Assembly (NCBI RefSeq): GCF_020526085.1
Contig: NZ_CP084874.1
Location: forward strand, 434,001-498,000
DNA: 64,000 bases
Origin: Klebsiella africana
GTDB lineage: Bacteria; Pseudomonadota; Gammaproteobacteria; Enterobacterales; Enterobacteriaceae
Direction: 5' to 3'
Under the pieces are notes generated by a model, which had not been told where the DNA came from, made no database searches, and saw only the letters and a program-made list of their open reading frames with translations. A program made the position numbers and the translations under genes. Below are positions 20,810 to 33,233 of this stretch, one piece after another. Each line of letters opens with the position of its first letter. The stretch's first letter is position 1.

Positions 20810-21757
20810 TCAGGCGAGACGGGTACCAGGGATGAACCACTCCCGGCGGGAATTGAGTAAGTCCTGCGAGCTCATCGCTTTTTTACCCGCTGGCTGTAAT
20901 GATTCCAGACTGAGGATCCCATCACCCGTAGCGACCTGAATACCCTGTTTGGTTGCTGCCACTATTGTTCCCGGTTCGGCGTGCGTGGCTTCGGCAATGA
21001 CCGATGCCCGCCAGACTTTGACTGGTTGCCCGTCAATCTCCAGCCAGCTCATTGGCCACGGATTAAATGCCCGGATGCAACGTTCGAGCTGTGCAGCAGA
21101 AAGCGACCAGTCGATGCGGGCTTCTTCTTTACTCAGCTTCTCGGCATAACTGACGAGTGACCCGTCCTGGACTTCAGGTTGTGCCGTCCCGTTTGCCAGT
21201 TGCGCTAAGGTTGTCAGCAGTCCCTGTGGGCCGAGATCGGCCAGCTTATCGTACAGGCTGCCGCTGGTATCTTCAGCGGTAATGGGGCAGGAAAGCTTAT
21301 ACAGCATGTCGCCCGTATCAAGACCGACGTCCATCTGCATAATGGTCACGCCAGTTTCACTATCGCCCGCCCACAGCGAACGCTGGATCGGTGCGGCGCC
21401 ACGCCAGCGCGGCAGTAAGGAACCATGAACGTTGATACAGCCCAGACGCGGCATCTCAAGCACCGCTTTTGGCAGAATCAGACCATACGCCACCACTACC
21501 ATGATATCGGCGCCCAGATCGGCGACGAGCTGTTGGTTTTCCTGCGGCCGAAGAGACGAGGGCTGAAATACGGGAACGTCATGGGCTTCAGCCAGCACTT
21601 TTACTGGGCTCGGCATCAATTTCTTGCCGCGACCTGCGGGACGATCTGGCTGAGTAAATACGCCAACGATCTGATGTTCAGACGACAACAGCGCGTCAAG
21701 ATGACGCGCTGCAAAATCAGGGGTGCCGGCGAAAATGATGCGTAGTGATTGTGACAC
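20810..21757 (-). CDS. fmt: Methionyl-tRNA formyltransferase
   Basis: Fmt adds a formyl group from 10-formyl-tetrahydrofolate to initiator Met-tRNA. The 315 residues have the N-terminal formyltransferase fold with the folate-site motif [15 protein letters not shown] (about 108-122) and a C-terminal OB-like domain. Translation starts at GTG behind AAGGAA. It lies 14 bases after def, whose product removes the same formyl group from new proteins. Confidence 0.98.
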   Translation of the reverse strand: MSQSLRIIFAGTPDFAARHLDALLSSEHQIVGVFTQPDRPAGRGKKLMPSPVKVLAEAHDVPVFQPSSLRPQENQQLVADLGADIMVVVAYGLILPKAVLEMPRLGCINVHGSLLPRWRGAAPIQRSLWAGDSETGVTIMQMDVGLDTGDMLYKLSCPITAEDTSGSLYDKLADLGPQGLLTTLAQLANGTAQPEVQDGSLVSYAEKLSKEEARIDWSLSAAQLERCIRAFNPWPMSWLEIDGQPVKVWRASVIAEATHAEPGTIVAATKQGIQVATGDGILSLESLQPAGKKAMSSQDLLNSRREWFIPGTRLA

Positions 21758-21771
21758 GGTATTCCTTGTTA

Positions 21772-22281
21772 TCAGGCACGGGAACGTAAACGATCCAGTT
21801 TCTCAACTTTCTGACGAATGCGCTGTTGTTTAAGCGGTGACAGATAATCAATAAACAGTTTGCCGACCAGATGATCCATCTCATGCTGGATACAGATAGC
21901 CAGCAGGCCATCGGCCTCCAGTTCAAATGGCTTACCGTCGCGATCCAGCGCACGGATTTTCACTTTTTCCGCACGCGGTACCAGGGCGCGCTGTTCCGGA
22001 ATAGACAGGCAGCCTTCTTCGATGCCGGTTTCGCCATCTTTTTCCAGTAGCTCCGGGTTGATTAACACCAGCTGCTCATCACGATTTTCCGACACATCAA
22101 TAACGATTATGCGCTGATGGATATCGACCTGGGTCGCGGCCAGACCAATGCCCTCCTCAGCGTACATGGTGTCGAACATATCATCGACGATACGCTGAAT
22201 TTCCGCATTCACTTCTTTGACCGGCTCGGCGACTTTGCGAAGGCGCTCGTCCGGAATATGTAACACTTGCAAAACTGCCAT
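21772..22281 (-). CDS. def: Peptide deformylase
   Basis: Removes the formyl group from the N terminus of nascent proteins using an active-site ferrous (or other) metal ion. The three family motifs are intact: [17 protein letters not shown] with the metal-binding cysteine, and QHEMDH with the two histidines and catalytic glutamate. Length 169 is normal. First gene of the minus-strand run; a TAGAAT -10-like box on that strand lies at 22327-22332 in the 128-base gap shared with divergent dprA. Confidence 0.98.
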   Translation of the reverse strand: MAVLQVLHIPDERLRKVAEPVKEVNAEIQRIVDDMFDTMYAEEGIGLAATQVDIHQRIIVIDVSENRDEQLVLINPELLEKDGETGIEEGCLSIPEQRALVPRAEKVKIRALDRDGKPFELEADGLLAICIQHEMDHLVGKLFIDYLSPLKQQRIRQKVEKLDRLRSRA

Positions 22282-22409
22282 AAAGTTCCAGAGTCGTATT
22301 CAGGAGTTGATAAGATTATTAGCTCTATTCTAGACAAAACACCCTGCAATTGACAGTCTCCCTGTCCAATCACAAAGATTGTCGATACCGCTTATGGCAG
22401 GGGGTAAGG

Positions 22410-23534
22410 ATGACGCCCGACGAGATTTGGCTGCGGCTGATGAAGGTTAGTAGCTTGTATGGCGACAGGATGCTGAAGATCGCGCAGCGCTTATGCGCAG
22501 CCGCCAGCGTTGATCGTGAAGCGCTGCATGCCGTCGGGATGACCGCGGCGCAGGCAACGTTATTTTTTCGGCTTGACGGGCGTGAGCTTGACGAGACGCG
22601 ACGCTGGCTGGAGCACCCTGAACATCATCTGTTACGGGCCGACGACCCGCACTATCCGTTGCGGTTAAGAGTTATCGCGGATTACCCTGGTGCGCTATTG
22701 GTCAGTGGCGATCCCGCTTTGCTTCACAGCGCGCAGCTTGCCGTCATTGGCAGTCGTTTGCATTCCTGGTATGGCGCTCGTTGGGGGAAGCTGTTCAGCG
22801 AAACGTTGGCGCGAAAAGGGATCACTATCACCAGTGGGCTGGCGTTAGGCATTGACGGGGTTGCGCACCGCGGCGCGCTGACGGCAGAGGGCAAAACCAT
22901 CGCGGTACTGGGCAACGGGCTGAGTCAGGTTTATCCCCGGCGCCATGCAACCCTCGCCCGGCAGATCATCGACAATGGCGGTACGCTGGTGTCTGAATTT
23001 CCACTTGTTACGCCGCCGCTTCCCGCGCATTTCCCCAGACGCAACCGGATTATCAGCGGCTTAAGCCTGGGCGTGTTGGTGATTGAGGCGGCATTGCGAA
23101 GCGGATCGCTGGTCACCGTCCGTTGTGCTCTGGAGCAGGGAAGGGACGTGTTTGCCCTGCCTGGGCCGATAGGCAATCCGGGATCGGAAGGGCCACATTG
23201 GTTAATTAAGCAAGGCGCTGTGCCGGTGACCTCGCCAGAAGATATCGTGGAATACTGGCATAACGAGCTGGCCGGGCTAACTGATACGTCTGATTCGATA
23301 AATAATTGCGCCGATCAGCCGTCTGTAGCATTGCCATTTCCAGAGCTCCTGGCTAACGTAGGAGATGAGGTAACACCTGTTGACGTTGTCGCTGAACGTG
23401 CCGGCCAATCTGTGCCAGTAACCGTAGCTCAGCTACTTGAACTGGAGTTAGCAGGCTGGATCGCAGCTGTACCCGGCGGCTATGTCCGATTAAGGAGGGC
23501 AAGCCATGTTCGACGTACTCATGTATTTGTTTGA
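22410..23534 (+). CDS. dprA: DNA processing protein DprA (Smf)
   Basis: DprA loads RecA on incoming single-stranded DNA in naturally competent bacteria; its job in enterobacteria is less clear. The Rossmann-like core is visible with [17 protein letters not shown] and [12 protein letters not shown], followed by a C-terminal winged helix. ATG at 22410 behind GGGGTAAGG gives the expected 374 residues and N terminus; the frame is open back to 22350 without support. The 3' end overlaps smg by 29 bases. Divergent from def. Confidence 0.94.
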   Translation: MTPDEIWLRLMKVSSLYGDRMLKIAQRLCAAASVDREALHAVGMTAAQATLFFRLDGRELDETRRWLEHPEHHLLRADDPHYPLRLRVIADYPGALLVSGDPALLHSAQLAVIGSRLHSWYGARWGKLFSETLARKGITITSGLALGIDGVAHRGALTAEGKTIAVLGNGLSQVYPRRHATLARQIIDNGGTLVSEFPLVTPPLPAHFPRRNRIISGLSLGVLVIEAALRSGSLVTVRCALEQGRDVFALPGPIGNPGSEGPHWLIKQGAVPVTSPEDIVEYWHNELAGLTDTSDSINNCADQPSVALPFPELLANVGDEVTPVDVVAERAGQSVPVTVAQLLELELAGWIAAVPGGYVRLRRASHVRRTHVFV

Positions 23535-23979
23535 AACTTACATCCATAGCGAAGCAGAAATGCGCGTGGATCAGGACAAACTGACGCGGGATCTTACCGA
23601 CGCAGGTTTTGAGCGGGAAGATATCTATAACGCGTTAATGTGGCTCGAGAAACTGGCTGATTATCAGGAAGGTCTCGTTGAACCCATGCAGCTCGCTTCC
23701 GACCCGCTGTCGCTTCGGGTATATACCGAAGAGGAGTGCCAGCGTCTGGATGCCAGTTGCCGGGGATTTTTACTCTTCCTCGAGCAGATTCAGGTGTTGA
23801 ACCTCGAAACGCGAGAAATGGTGATAGAGCGCGTACTGGCGCTGGATACGGCAGAATTTGAGCTGGAAGACCTGAAATGGGTCATCCTGATGGTACTGTT
23901 CAATATTCCGGGCTGTGAAAACGCCTATCAGCAAATGGAAGAATTACTCTTCGAAGTAAATGAAGGTATGCTGCATTAA
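23506..23979 (+). CDS. smg: DUF494 protein Smg
   Basis: A conserved proteobacterial protein of unknown function, 157 residues as in E. coli, acidic and mostly helical ([19 protein letters not shown] at the N terminus). The reading frame begins inside the last 29 bases of dprA behind AAGGAGGG, so the two are translationally linked. Nothing in the sequence identifies an activity. Confidence 0.93.
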   Translation: MFDVLMYLFETYIHSEAEMRVDQDKLTRDLTDAGFEREDIYNALMWLEKLADYQEGLVEPMQLASDPLSLRVYTEEECQRLDASCRGFLLFLEQIQVLNLETREMVIERVLALDTAEFELEDLKWVILMVLFNIPGCENAYQQMEELLFEVNEGMLH

Positions 23980-24005
23980 TCTTTTTGCAGCAACATCGAG
24001 TTGTT

Positions 24006-24548
24006 ATGACCAAATCAGCACTGTTTTCGGTGCGTAAAAATGAGCCCTGCCCGCAGTGCGGGGCTGAACTGGTGATCCGTTCCGGGAAACATGGCCCGTT
24101 TCTCGGCTGTTCGCATTATCCGGACTGTGATTATATCCGTCCCCTGAAAAGTCAGGCTGATGGGCATATCGTTAAGGTGCTGGAGGGGCAAGAGTGCCCA
24201 TCGTGTGGTGCGGTTATGGTGTTACGCCAGGGGCGCTTTGGGATGTTCATTGGCTGTAGCCGCTATCCCGAATGTGAACATACCGAGCTGATTGATAAAC
24301 CCGATGAGACCGCTATCGCCTGCCCGCAGTGCGGACAGGGTCATCTGGTCCAGCGTCGCTCTCGTTTCGGTAAAACCTTTCATTCCTGCGATCGCTATCC
24401 TGATTGCCAGTTCGTTATCAATTTTAAACCAGTGGCGGGCGAATGCCCCGAATGCCATTACCCGCTGTTAATTGAAAAGAAGACGGCGCAGGGGCTCAGA
24501 CGCTTCTGTGCCAGTAAACAATGTGGAAAGCCGGTCCCGGCGGAATAA
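24006..24548 (+). CDS. yrdD: Topoisomerase-type zinc-ribbon protein YrdD
   Basis: Contains four zinc-ribbon repeats like the C-terminal part of topoisomerase I, each of form CPxCG...GxFxGCxxYPxC: starting near residues 15, 60, 105 and 145. There is no topoisomerase catalytic domain, so it probably binds single-stranded DNA or RNA in an accessory role; the function is not known. ATG at 24006 yields the family length of 180; an in-frame ATG at 23985 would add seven residues. Confidence 0.9.
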   Translation: MTKSALFSVRKNEPCPQCGAELVIRSGKHGPFLGCSHYPDCDYIRPLKSQADGHIVKVLEGQECPSCGAVMVLRQGRFGMFIGCSRYPECEHTELIDKPDETAIACPQCGQGHLVQRRSRFGKTFHSCDRYPDCQFVINFKPVAGECPECHYPLLIEKKTAQGLRRFCASKQCGKPVPAE

Positions 24549-24552
24549 ATCA

Positions 24553-25125
24553 GTGAACAATAACCTGCCCTCAGAAACCATCGCCCATGCCGTGGCGGTC
24601 CTGAAAAATGAACATGTCATCGCCTATCCAACAGAAGCCGTTTTTGGCGTCGGCTGCGACCCAGACAGCGAAACGGCCGTCATGCGCCTGCTGGAACTCA
24701 AGCAGCGCCCTGTTGATAAGGGATTGATCCTTATCGCCGCCAGCTTTGAGCAGTTGAAGCCTTATATTGATGATTCGCAATTAAGTGCTGCGCAGCGGGA
24801 CGCTATCTTCTCCTGCTGGCCAGGACCGGTGACGTTTGTATTCCCTGCCCGTCCTGAAACGCCGCGCTGGCTGACCGGTCGTTTTGATTCGCTGGCTGTA
24901 CGCGTGACCAACCATCCTTTGGTGATTGAATTGTGCGAAGCCTACGGGAAACCGCTGGTTTCAACGAGCGCGAATCTTACAGGGCAACCACCGTGCCGTA
25001 CCACCTCAGAGGTCCATGCTCAGTTTGGTGACAGCTTTCCGGTCGTGGATGGCGCTACGGGGGGACGGCAAAATCCATCTGAAATCCGTGATGCCCTGAC
25101 GGGTGAATTGTTCCGCCAGGGGTAA
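24553..25125 (+). CDS. tsaC: Threonylcarbamoyl-AMP synthase TsaC
   Basis: Makes threonylcarbamoyl-adenylate from threonine, bicarbonate and ATP, the first step to t6A37 in ANN-decoding tRNAs. The 190-residue protein is a single YrdC domain with [13 protein letters not shown] for nucleotide binding and the [12 protein letters not shown] motif. I chose the GTG at 24553, which gives the E. coli-like N terminus [10 protein letters not shown] and follows yrdD by four bases; the open frame upstream is a shadow of yrdD. tRNA-Thr in this window is an expected target of t6A. Confidence 0.93.
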   Translation: MNNNLPSETIAHAVAVLKNEHVIAYPTEAVFGVGCDPDSETAVMRLLELKQRPVDKGLILIAASFEQLKPYIDDSQLSAAQRDAIFSCWPGPVTFVFPARPETPRWLTGRFDSLAVRVTNHPLVIELCEAYGKPLVSTSANLTGQPPCRTTSEVHAQFGDSFPVVDGATGGRQNPSEIRDALTGELFRQG

Positions 25126-25128
25126 ACC

Positions 25129-25947
25129 ATGGAAACCTACGCTGTTTTTGGTAATCCGATCGCGCACAGTAAGTCGCCTTCTATTCATCAGCTTTTTGCC
25201 CGCCAGTTAGGGATTACTCATCCTTATGGACGTGTGCTGGCGCCGCTGGACGATTTTGTCTCTTCTCTGAATCAGTTCTTTGCAGAAGGAGGAAAGGGGG
25301 CCAACGTCACCGTTCCTTTTAAAGAGGAAGCTTTTGCGCGCGCGGACGAGCTGACAGAACGCGCTGCGCTGGCGGGAGCAGTAAACACCCTGAAACGCCT
25401 GGAAGATGGCCGTTTACTGGGGGACAACACCGACGGTATTGGTCTCCTGAGCGATCTGGAACGTCTGGGGTTCATTAAGCCACGCCAGCGGATCCTGCTG
25501 GTCGGTGCTGGTGGCGCATCACGCGGGGTTCTTTTGCCGCTTCTGTCGCTGGGATGTGCCGTTACGATCGTCAATCGAACCTATTCTCGTGCCCATGAAT
25601 TAGCCACTCTCTTCGCCCATACCGGGAGCGTCAGTGCAAGGGAGATGGATACCTTATCCGGGGAAACATTCGATCTGATCGTCAATGCGACGTCCAGTGG
25701 AATAGACGGTGATGTACCGGCTATCCCGGCATCTGTTGTCAACGCTGACGTGTATTGCTATGACATGTTTTACCAGAAAGGGCCGACACCGTTTCTTCAC
25801 TGGTGCCAGCAGTATGGCGCAGTCCACTGTGCCGATGGGCTGGGAATGCTGGTGGCGCAAGCCGCCCATGCTGTTCTGCTATGGCACGGCGTCCTGCCGG
25901 CTATCGCTCCGGTCATCGAAACGCTGCAGCAGGAACTGAATGCATGA
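25129..25947 (+). CDS. aroE: Shikimate dehydrogenase
   Basis: Reduces 3-dehydroshikimate to shikimate with NADPH in aromatic amino acid synthesis. The 272 residues include the substrate site [13 protein letters not shown] (about 9-21), VTVPFKEEA with the catalytic lysine, DNTDGIG, and the NADP loop GAGGASRGV plus NRTYSR. aroQ of the same pathway lies 19 kb away on the other strand. It overlaps yrdB by four bases (ATGA). Confidence 0.97.
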   Translation: METYAVFGNPIAHSKSPSIHQLFARQLGITHPYGRVLAPLDDFVSSLNQFFAEGGKGANVTVPFKEEAFARADELTERAALAGAVNTLKRLEDGRLLGDNTDGIGLLSDLERLGFIKPRQRILLVGAGGASRGVLLPLLSLGCAVTIVNRTYSRAHELATLFAHTGSVSAREMDTLSGETFDLIVNATSSGIDGDVPAIPASVVNADVYCYDMFYQKGPTPFLHWCQQYGAVHCADGLGMLVAQAAHAVLLWHGVLPAIAPVIETLQQELNA

Positions 25948-26201
25948 ATCAGGCAATTCAGTTTCCTGACAGGGAATCATGGGATGTCGAACGGCAGGGC
26001 GTGGTTTTTCCCGCGCTGGTCAATGGGATGCAATTAACCTGCGCAATTTCAGGGCTGATCCTGCAGCAGCGTTTCGGCGCAGAGGGGCCAGCGCAGTGGC
26101 TGGCCGCCTTCCAGGAACATCGTTGGGATCTAGAGGAAGAGGCGGAAGCATTGATCCGCGATGGTCAGGAAGATGCTCAGGGCTGGATCTGGTTATCCTG
26201 A
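25944..26201 (+). CDS. yrdB: Conserved protein YrdB (DUF1488)
   Basis: A small acidic protein of 85 residues with no known function, found after aroE in enterobacteria. The ATG overlaps the aroE stop, implying coupling. Conserved features are the N-terminal [11 protein letters not shown] and the C-terminal [10 protein letters not shown] and GWIWL segments. Its last 25 bases overlap yrdA, which runs the opposite way. Confidence 0.9.
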   Translation: MNQAIQFPDRESWDVERQGVVFPALVNGMQLTCAISGLILQQRFGAEGPAQWLAAFQEHRWDLEEEAEALIRDGQEDAQGWIWLS

Positions 26202-26731
26202 TCCAGGTACTCATTTTTCCATTTCACATAGTTATTTGCTGAATACTTGAGCCCTTCCCGTTCCGCCTCTGTCAGGGGGCGGATCTGTTTGACCGGATTG
26301 CCAAAGTAAAGGTAGCCGCTTTCCAACTGTTTGTTCTGCGGTACCAGGCTTCCCGCACCAATCATGACGTCATCGCCAACGACGACACCATCTAATAAGA
26401 TCGAACCCATGCCAACCAGTACGCGGTTACCGATAGTGCAGCCGTGTAGCATCACTTTATGACCAACAGTCACATCCTCACCGATGATCAGCGGATTTCC
26501 CTCCGGCTTATAAGAGGACTTATGGGTCACATGTAGAACGCTACCGTCCTGAATATTGCTGCGTTGACCTATCGATACATAGTTGACGTCGCCGCGAATG
26601 GCCACCAGAGGCCAGACGCTGACATCATCGGCAATTCTGACATCGCCGATGATGACGCTGGATGCATCAATCATGACGCGAAGACCGATTTGTGGGAAAA
26701 ATGCTTTATACGGGCGCAGCTGAGCAGACAT
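26177..26731 (-). CDS. yrdA: Gamma-carbonic anhydrase-like protein YrdA
   Basis: A left-handed beta-helix protein of the gamma carbonic anhydrase family. Hexapeptide repeats run through most of the 184 residues (IGDVRIADDVSVWPLVAIRGD, VGMGSILLDG) and metal-type histidines occur in LHVTHKS and VGHKVMLHG. Enzyme activity is not shown for the E. coli homologue. The start at 26731 gives the family N terminus; the open frame goes 42 codons further without support. Gene ends tail-to-tail inside yrdB. Confidence 0.92.
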   Translation of the reverse strand: MSAQLRPYKAFFPQIGLRVMIDASSVIIGDVRIADDVSVWPLVAIRGDVNYVSIGQRSNIQDGSVLHVTHKSSYKPEGNPLIIGEDVTVGHKVMLHGCTIGNRVLVGMGSILLDGVVVGDDVMIGAGSLVPQNKQLESGYLYFGNPVKQIRPLTEAEREGLKYSANNYVKWKNEYLDQDNQIQP

Positions 26732-26882
26732 ACAGACCTCAAAATACGGGAACATAAGAAGACTTTGGTGGCTTTTATCGCCGTGTGCAACCCCTGAAAA
26801 CGGTGAAAATTGAGCAAATCGCGCAATTACGCGACGAAAAGGGTGAAAAATCACCACTCAGAAAAAAAGATCGAAAAAAGGC

Positions 26883-26910
26883 TTGTGCAAAAAACTGGGA
26901 TCCCTATAAT
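26883..26910 (+). promoter_or_regulatory. rRNA operon promoter P1
   Basis: TTGTGC and a perfect TATAAT are 16 bases apart, followed by a GC-rich discriminator (GCGCACCC), the usual P1 design sensitive to ppGpp and initiating NTP. A/T-rich DNA at 26861-26880 just upstream looks like an UP element, and further upstream (26780-26860) is the region where Fis sites occur in E. coli; a GGTGA-AAAA-TCACC palindrome at 26842-26855 is one partial match. Confidence 0.9.
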
Positions 26911-26992
26911 GCGCACCCACTGACACGGCAGATGTGAATCACTTCACACAAACAGCCGGTTCGGTTGAAGAGAAAAATCCTGAAATTCAGGG

Positions 26993-27020
26993 TTGACTCT
27001 GAAAGAGGAAAGCGTAATAT
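26993..27020 (+). promoter_or_regulatory. rRNA operon promoter P2
   Basis: TTGACT and TAATAT spaced by 16 bases, about 110 bases after P1, as in E. coli rrn operons. P2 usually supplies basal rRNA synthesis. Confidence 0.88.
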
Positions 27021-27058
27021 ACGCCACCTCGCGACAGAGCGCTAAAGCGCGTCGCAAC

Positions 27059-27070
27059 TGCTCTTTAACA
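27059..27070 (+). promoter_or_regulatory. boxA antitermination element in the rrn leader
   Basis: TGCTCTTTAACA is the standard rrn boxA bound by NusB and NusE (S10). A GC-rich hairpin just upstream (27031-27055, GCGAC...GTCGC) is in the boxB position. At 27081-27097 begins the 5' arm that pairs with 28764-28780 in the spacer to form the RNase III processing stem around 16S rRNA. Confidence 0.9.
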
Positions 27071-27202
27071 ATTTATCAGACAATCTGTGTGGGCACTCAA
27101 AGTGACATGGATTCTTAACGTCCTCGGACGAAAAATGAATACCAAGTCTCTGAGTGAACATACGTAATTCATTACGAAGTTTAATTCACGAGCATCAAAC
27201 TT

Positions 27203-28742
<1,540 letters not shown>

Positions 28743-28948
28743 CCTTAAAGAACCTGCCTTTGTAGTGTCCACACAGATTGTTTGATAAATAATAAATTTC
28801 AAAATGTACTGCGAAGTGCATTGTGAAATTTTGCTCTTTAAAAATCTGGATCAAGCTGAAAATTGAAACGACACACTGTTTAAGTGTGTTCGAGTCTCTC
28901 AAATTTTCGCGACACGATGATGTTTTACGAAACATCTTCGGGTTGTGA
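28743..28948 (+). other. 16S-23S spacer without a tRNA gene
   Basis: The spacer is only 206 bases and contains no tRNA: there is no cloverleaf, no GTTCGA T loop, and no CCA end. It holds the 3' arm of the 16S processing stem (28764-28780), a long hairpin (AATTTCAAAATG with CATTGTGAAATT) where the tRNA genes would normally lie, a second boxA (28832-28844), an ACACACT/AGTGTGT hairpin (28871-28889) and the 5' arm of the 23S stem from 28931. E. coli rrnD has tRNA-Ile and tRNA-Ala here. Confidence 0.9.
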
Positions 28949-31850
<2,902 letters not shown>

Positions 31851-31944
31851 ACAACGCCGAAGATGTTTTGGCGGATTGAGAGAATTTTCAGCTCTGATAC
31901 AGATTAATCAGTACGTCTTAAAGACGGGCTGATAAAACAGAATT

Positions 31945-32064
31945 TGCCTGGCGGCACTAGCGCGGTGGTCCCACCTGACCCCATGCCGAACTCAGAAGTG
32001 AAACGCCGTAGCGCCGATGGTAGTGTGGGGTCTCCCCATGTGAGAGTAGGGAACTGCCAGGCAT
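31945..32064 (+). rRNA. rrf: 5S ribosomal RNA, first copy
   Basis: 120 nucleotides from TGCCTGGCGG to CCAGGCAT, very close to the E. coli consensus. The 5' and 3' ends pair as helix I. Sits 94 bases after 23S rRNA. It differs from the second copy by six bases. Confidence 0.98.
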
Positions 32065-32076
32065 CAAATTTAGCGT

Positions 32077-32152
32077 GCTGATATGGCTCAGTTGGTAGAG
32101 CGCACCCTTGGTAAGGGTGAGGTCCCCAGTTCGACTCTGGGTATCAGCACCA
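32077..32152 (+). tRNA. thrV: tRNA-Thr (anticodon GGT)
   Basis: A 76-nucleotide cloverleaf: acceptor GCTGATA with TATCAGC, D arm with AGTTGGTAGAGC, anticodon stem ACCCT with AGGGT presenting GGT, T arm with GTTCGACTC, and an encoded CCA end. GGT reads ACC and ACU threonine codons. Its place between two 5S genes is the same as thrV in E. coli rrnD. Confidence 0.98.
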
Positions 32153-32188
32153 CTTTTTAGGTTAAAGTTCGGCACGTTGTAAAGAATT

Positions 32189-32308
32189 TGCCTGGCGACA
32201 ATAGCGCGGCGGTCCCACCTGACCCCATGCCGAACTCAGAAGTGAAACGTCGTAGCGCCGATGGTAGTGTGGGGTCTCCCCATGTGAGAGTAGGGAATCG
32301 CCAGGCAT
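32189..32308 (+). rRNA. rrf: 5S ribosomal RNA, second copy
   Basis: A second complete 120-nucleotide 5S gene after tRNA-Thr, in the position of E. coli rrfF. Relative to the first copy it has changes at positions 10, 13, 22, 62, 110 and 111. The changes at 10 and 110 swap G-C for A-U, and the change at 111 turns G-U into G-C, so pairing of helix I is kept. Confidence 0.97.
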
Positions 32309-32316
32309 CAAATAAA

Positions 32317-32357
32317 GCAAAAGGCCCAGTCGAAAGACTGGGCCTTTTGCTTTTGTG
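32317..32357 (+). terminator. rRNA operon terminator (T1-type)
   Basis: A 15-bp perfect stem (GCAAAAGGCCCAGTC with its complement) closes on GAAA and is followed by TTTTG. It lies eight bases after the second 5S gene and is the main terminator of the operon. Confidence 0.95.
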
Positions 32358-32412
32358 TTGTCTGTTGTTTGCCGATGAGCTGCTTTGCTGCCCAGGGAAA
32401 ATCTAACTGGCA

Positions 32413-32491
32413 TCGATATGAACGTTGCGCAGCAACGGGCCGGAGAGGGGGACAGGACGTTCGCCACCATTGAACGCCATGCAGAATTAAG
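32413..32491 (+). repeat. Decayed copy of an rrn T1-T2 distal region
   Basis: This stretch resembles the DNA between terminators T1 and T2 of E. coli rrnB: GAACGTTGCGCAGCAACGG forms a hairpin, followed by GGACAGGACG and then a degraded 5S-tail-like piece ending GAATTAAG. In E. coli that part carries a clean GCCAGGCATCAAATTAAG. Here several bases have changed, and no good T2 hairpin follows. The rest of 32358-32670 shows no gene. Confidence 0.65.
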
Positions 32492-32670
32492 TCCCACTCT
32501 TTCGACCAGACCTTTGGTGTCTATCGGTCCTGTACCCTGCACCTGAAAAATTTCCCGATAGCGATGGATGGCTTATTGCCAGCGGTCTCTGGCAGCCGCA
32601 AGGGCTAATAAAGTTGGCAATTATCAGTAAGAAGAAACTGATCACCAGATTAGAGCGGGGGAAGGTGTGG

Positions 32671-32706
32671 AGCAGATACAGGTGGTACGCCAGCCCTGTA
32701 TCTGCT
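32671..32706. other. Perfect 12-bp inverted repeat after yhdV
   Basis: AGCAGATACAGG at 32671-32682 and CCTGTATCTGCT at 32695-32706 are exact complements with a 12-base loop, 14 bases downstream of the yhdV stop. There is no T run on the minus strand, so it may protect the 3' end of the mRNA or be a terminator of non-standard type. Confidence 0.7.
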
Positions 32707-32719
32707 ACCGGGAAGACCC

Positions 32720-32941
32720 CTAACGGGTCAGCGCAACGATCCCTAATGTGAGACCGGCTACCGCGGCCGCGCCCCCGGCGATTGCGCCTGCGGTTTCCCA
32801 GTTGTCTTCTGTTGTGCCTTTCATACAGGTATTGGTATGGACTAAGCGGCCTTGCGAGTCATAAACCGGTACGCAGGGAGAGTCATGGGCACAGCCTGCC
32901 AGCAGAGAGGCCAGCAGCGCCACGATTAAATACTTTTTCAT
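32720..32941 (-). CDS. yhdV: Small lipoprotein YhdV
   Basis: A predicted outer membrane lipoprotein of 73 residues with unknown function. The signal peptide MKKYLIVALLASLLAG precedes lipobox LLAGC with the lipidated cysteine at residue 17. The mature part has a second conserved cysteine pair and a C-terminal glycine/alanine-rich hydrophobic stretch (AIAGGAAAVAGLTLGIVAL) that could span or enter a membrane. I chose ATG at 32941; the frame continues 11 codons upstream but would lose a proper signal peptide. Located downstream of acrF, as in E. coli, behind a terminator. Confidence 0.9.
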   Translation of the reverse strand: MKKYLIVALLASLLAGCAHDSPCVPVYDSQGRLVHTNTCMKGTTEDNWETAGAIAGGAAAVAGLTLGIVALTR

Positions 32942-33190
32942 GATATTACCTCTGGATAATCCGCGGGATTGCACTGAAAGCCAGTGCAGAACGGAATGGC
33001 TTATTTTATCACCACCCTTTGTCCGGCCCGGATGCCGAAATCATCTCAATATATGAGCCACGTAAATATCGTGAAGATAAGCAGGGGAATATGTAGAAAA
33101 GATGGAGAGAAAGGTCGTGACTCAGCGATACAGCATGCGAGGGAGGTTACCTGAGTGCGGGGCGTTTTACTGGTTGCCATTATTTCATGC

Positions 33191-33216
33191 AAAAAAAAGC
33201 GCCCTCAGGGGGCGCC
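33191..33216 (-). terminator. Terminator of the acrEF operon
   Basis: On the minus strand GCGCCC, a five-base loop and GGGCGC are followed by eight T. It begins 18 bases after the acrF stop. The 292-base gap between acrF and yhdV otherwise shows only a small GCACTG/CAGTGC hairpin (32971-32987). Confidence 0.93.
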
Positions 33217-33233
33217 TTTAAGACATAGCCGTA

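Noticed and set aside
32162..32542. 126-codon minus-strand frame across the second 5S gene and terminator
   Set aside because: Overlaps 5S rRNA and the rrn terminator; part of its translation repeats another frame because the two 5S genes are duplicates.
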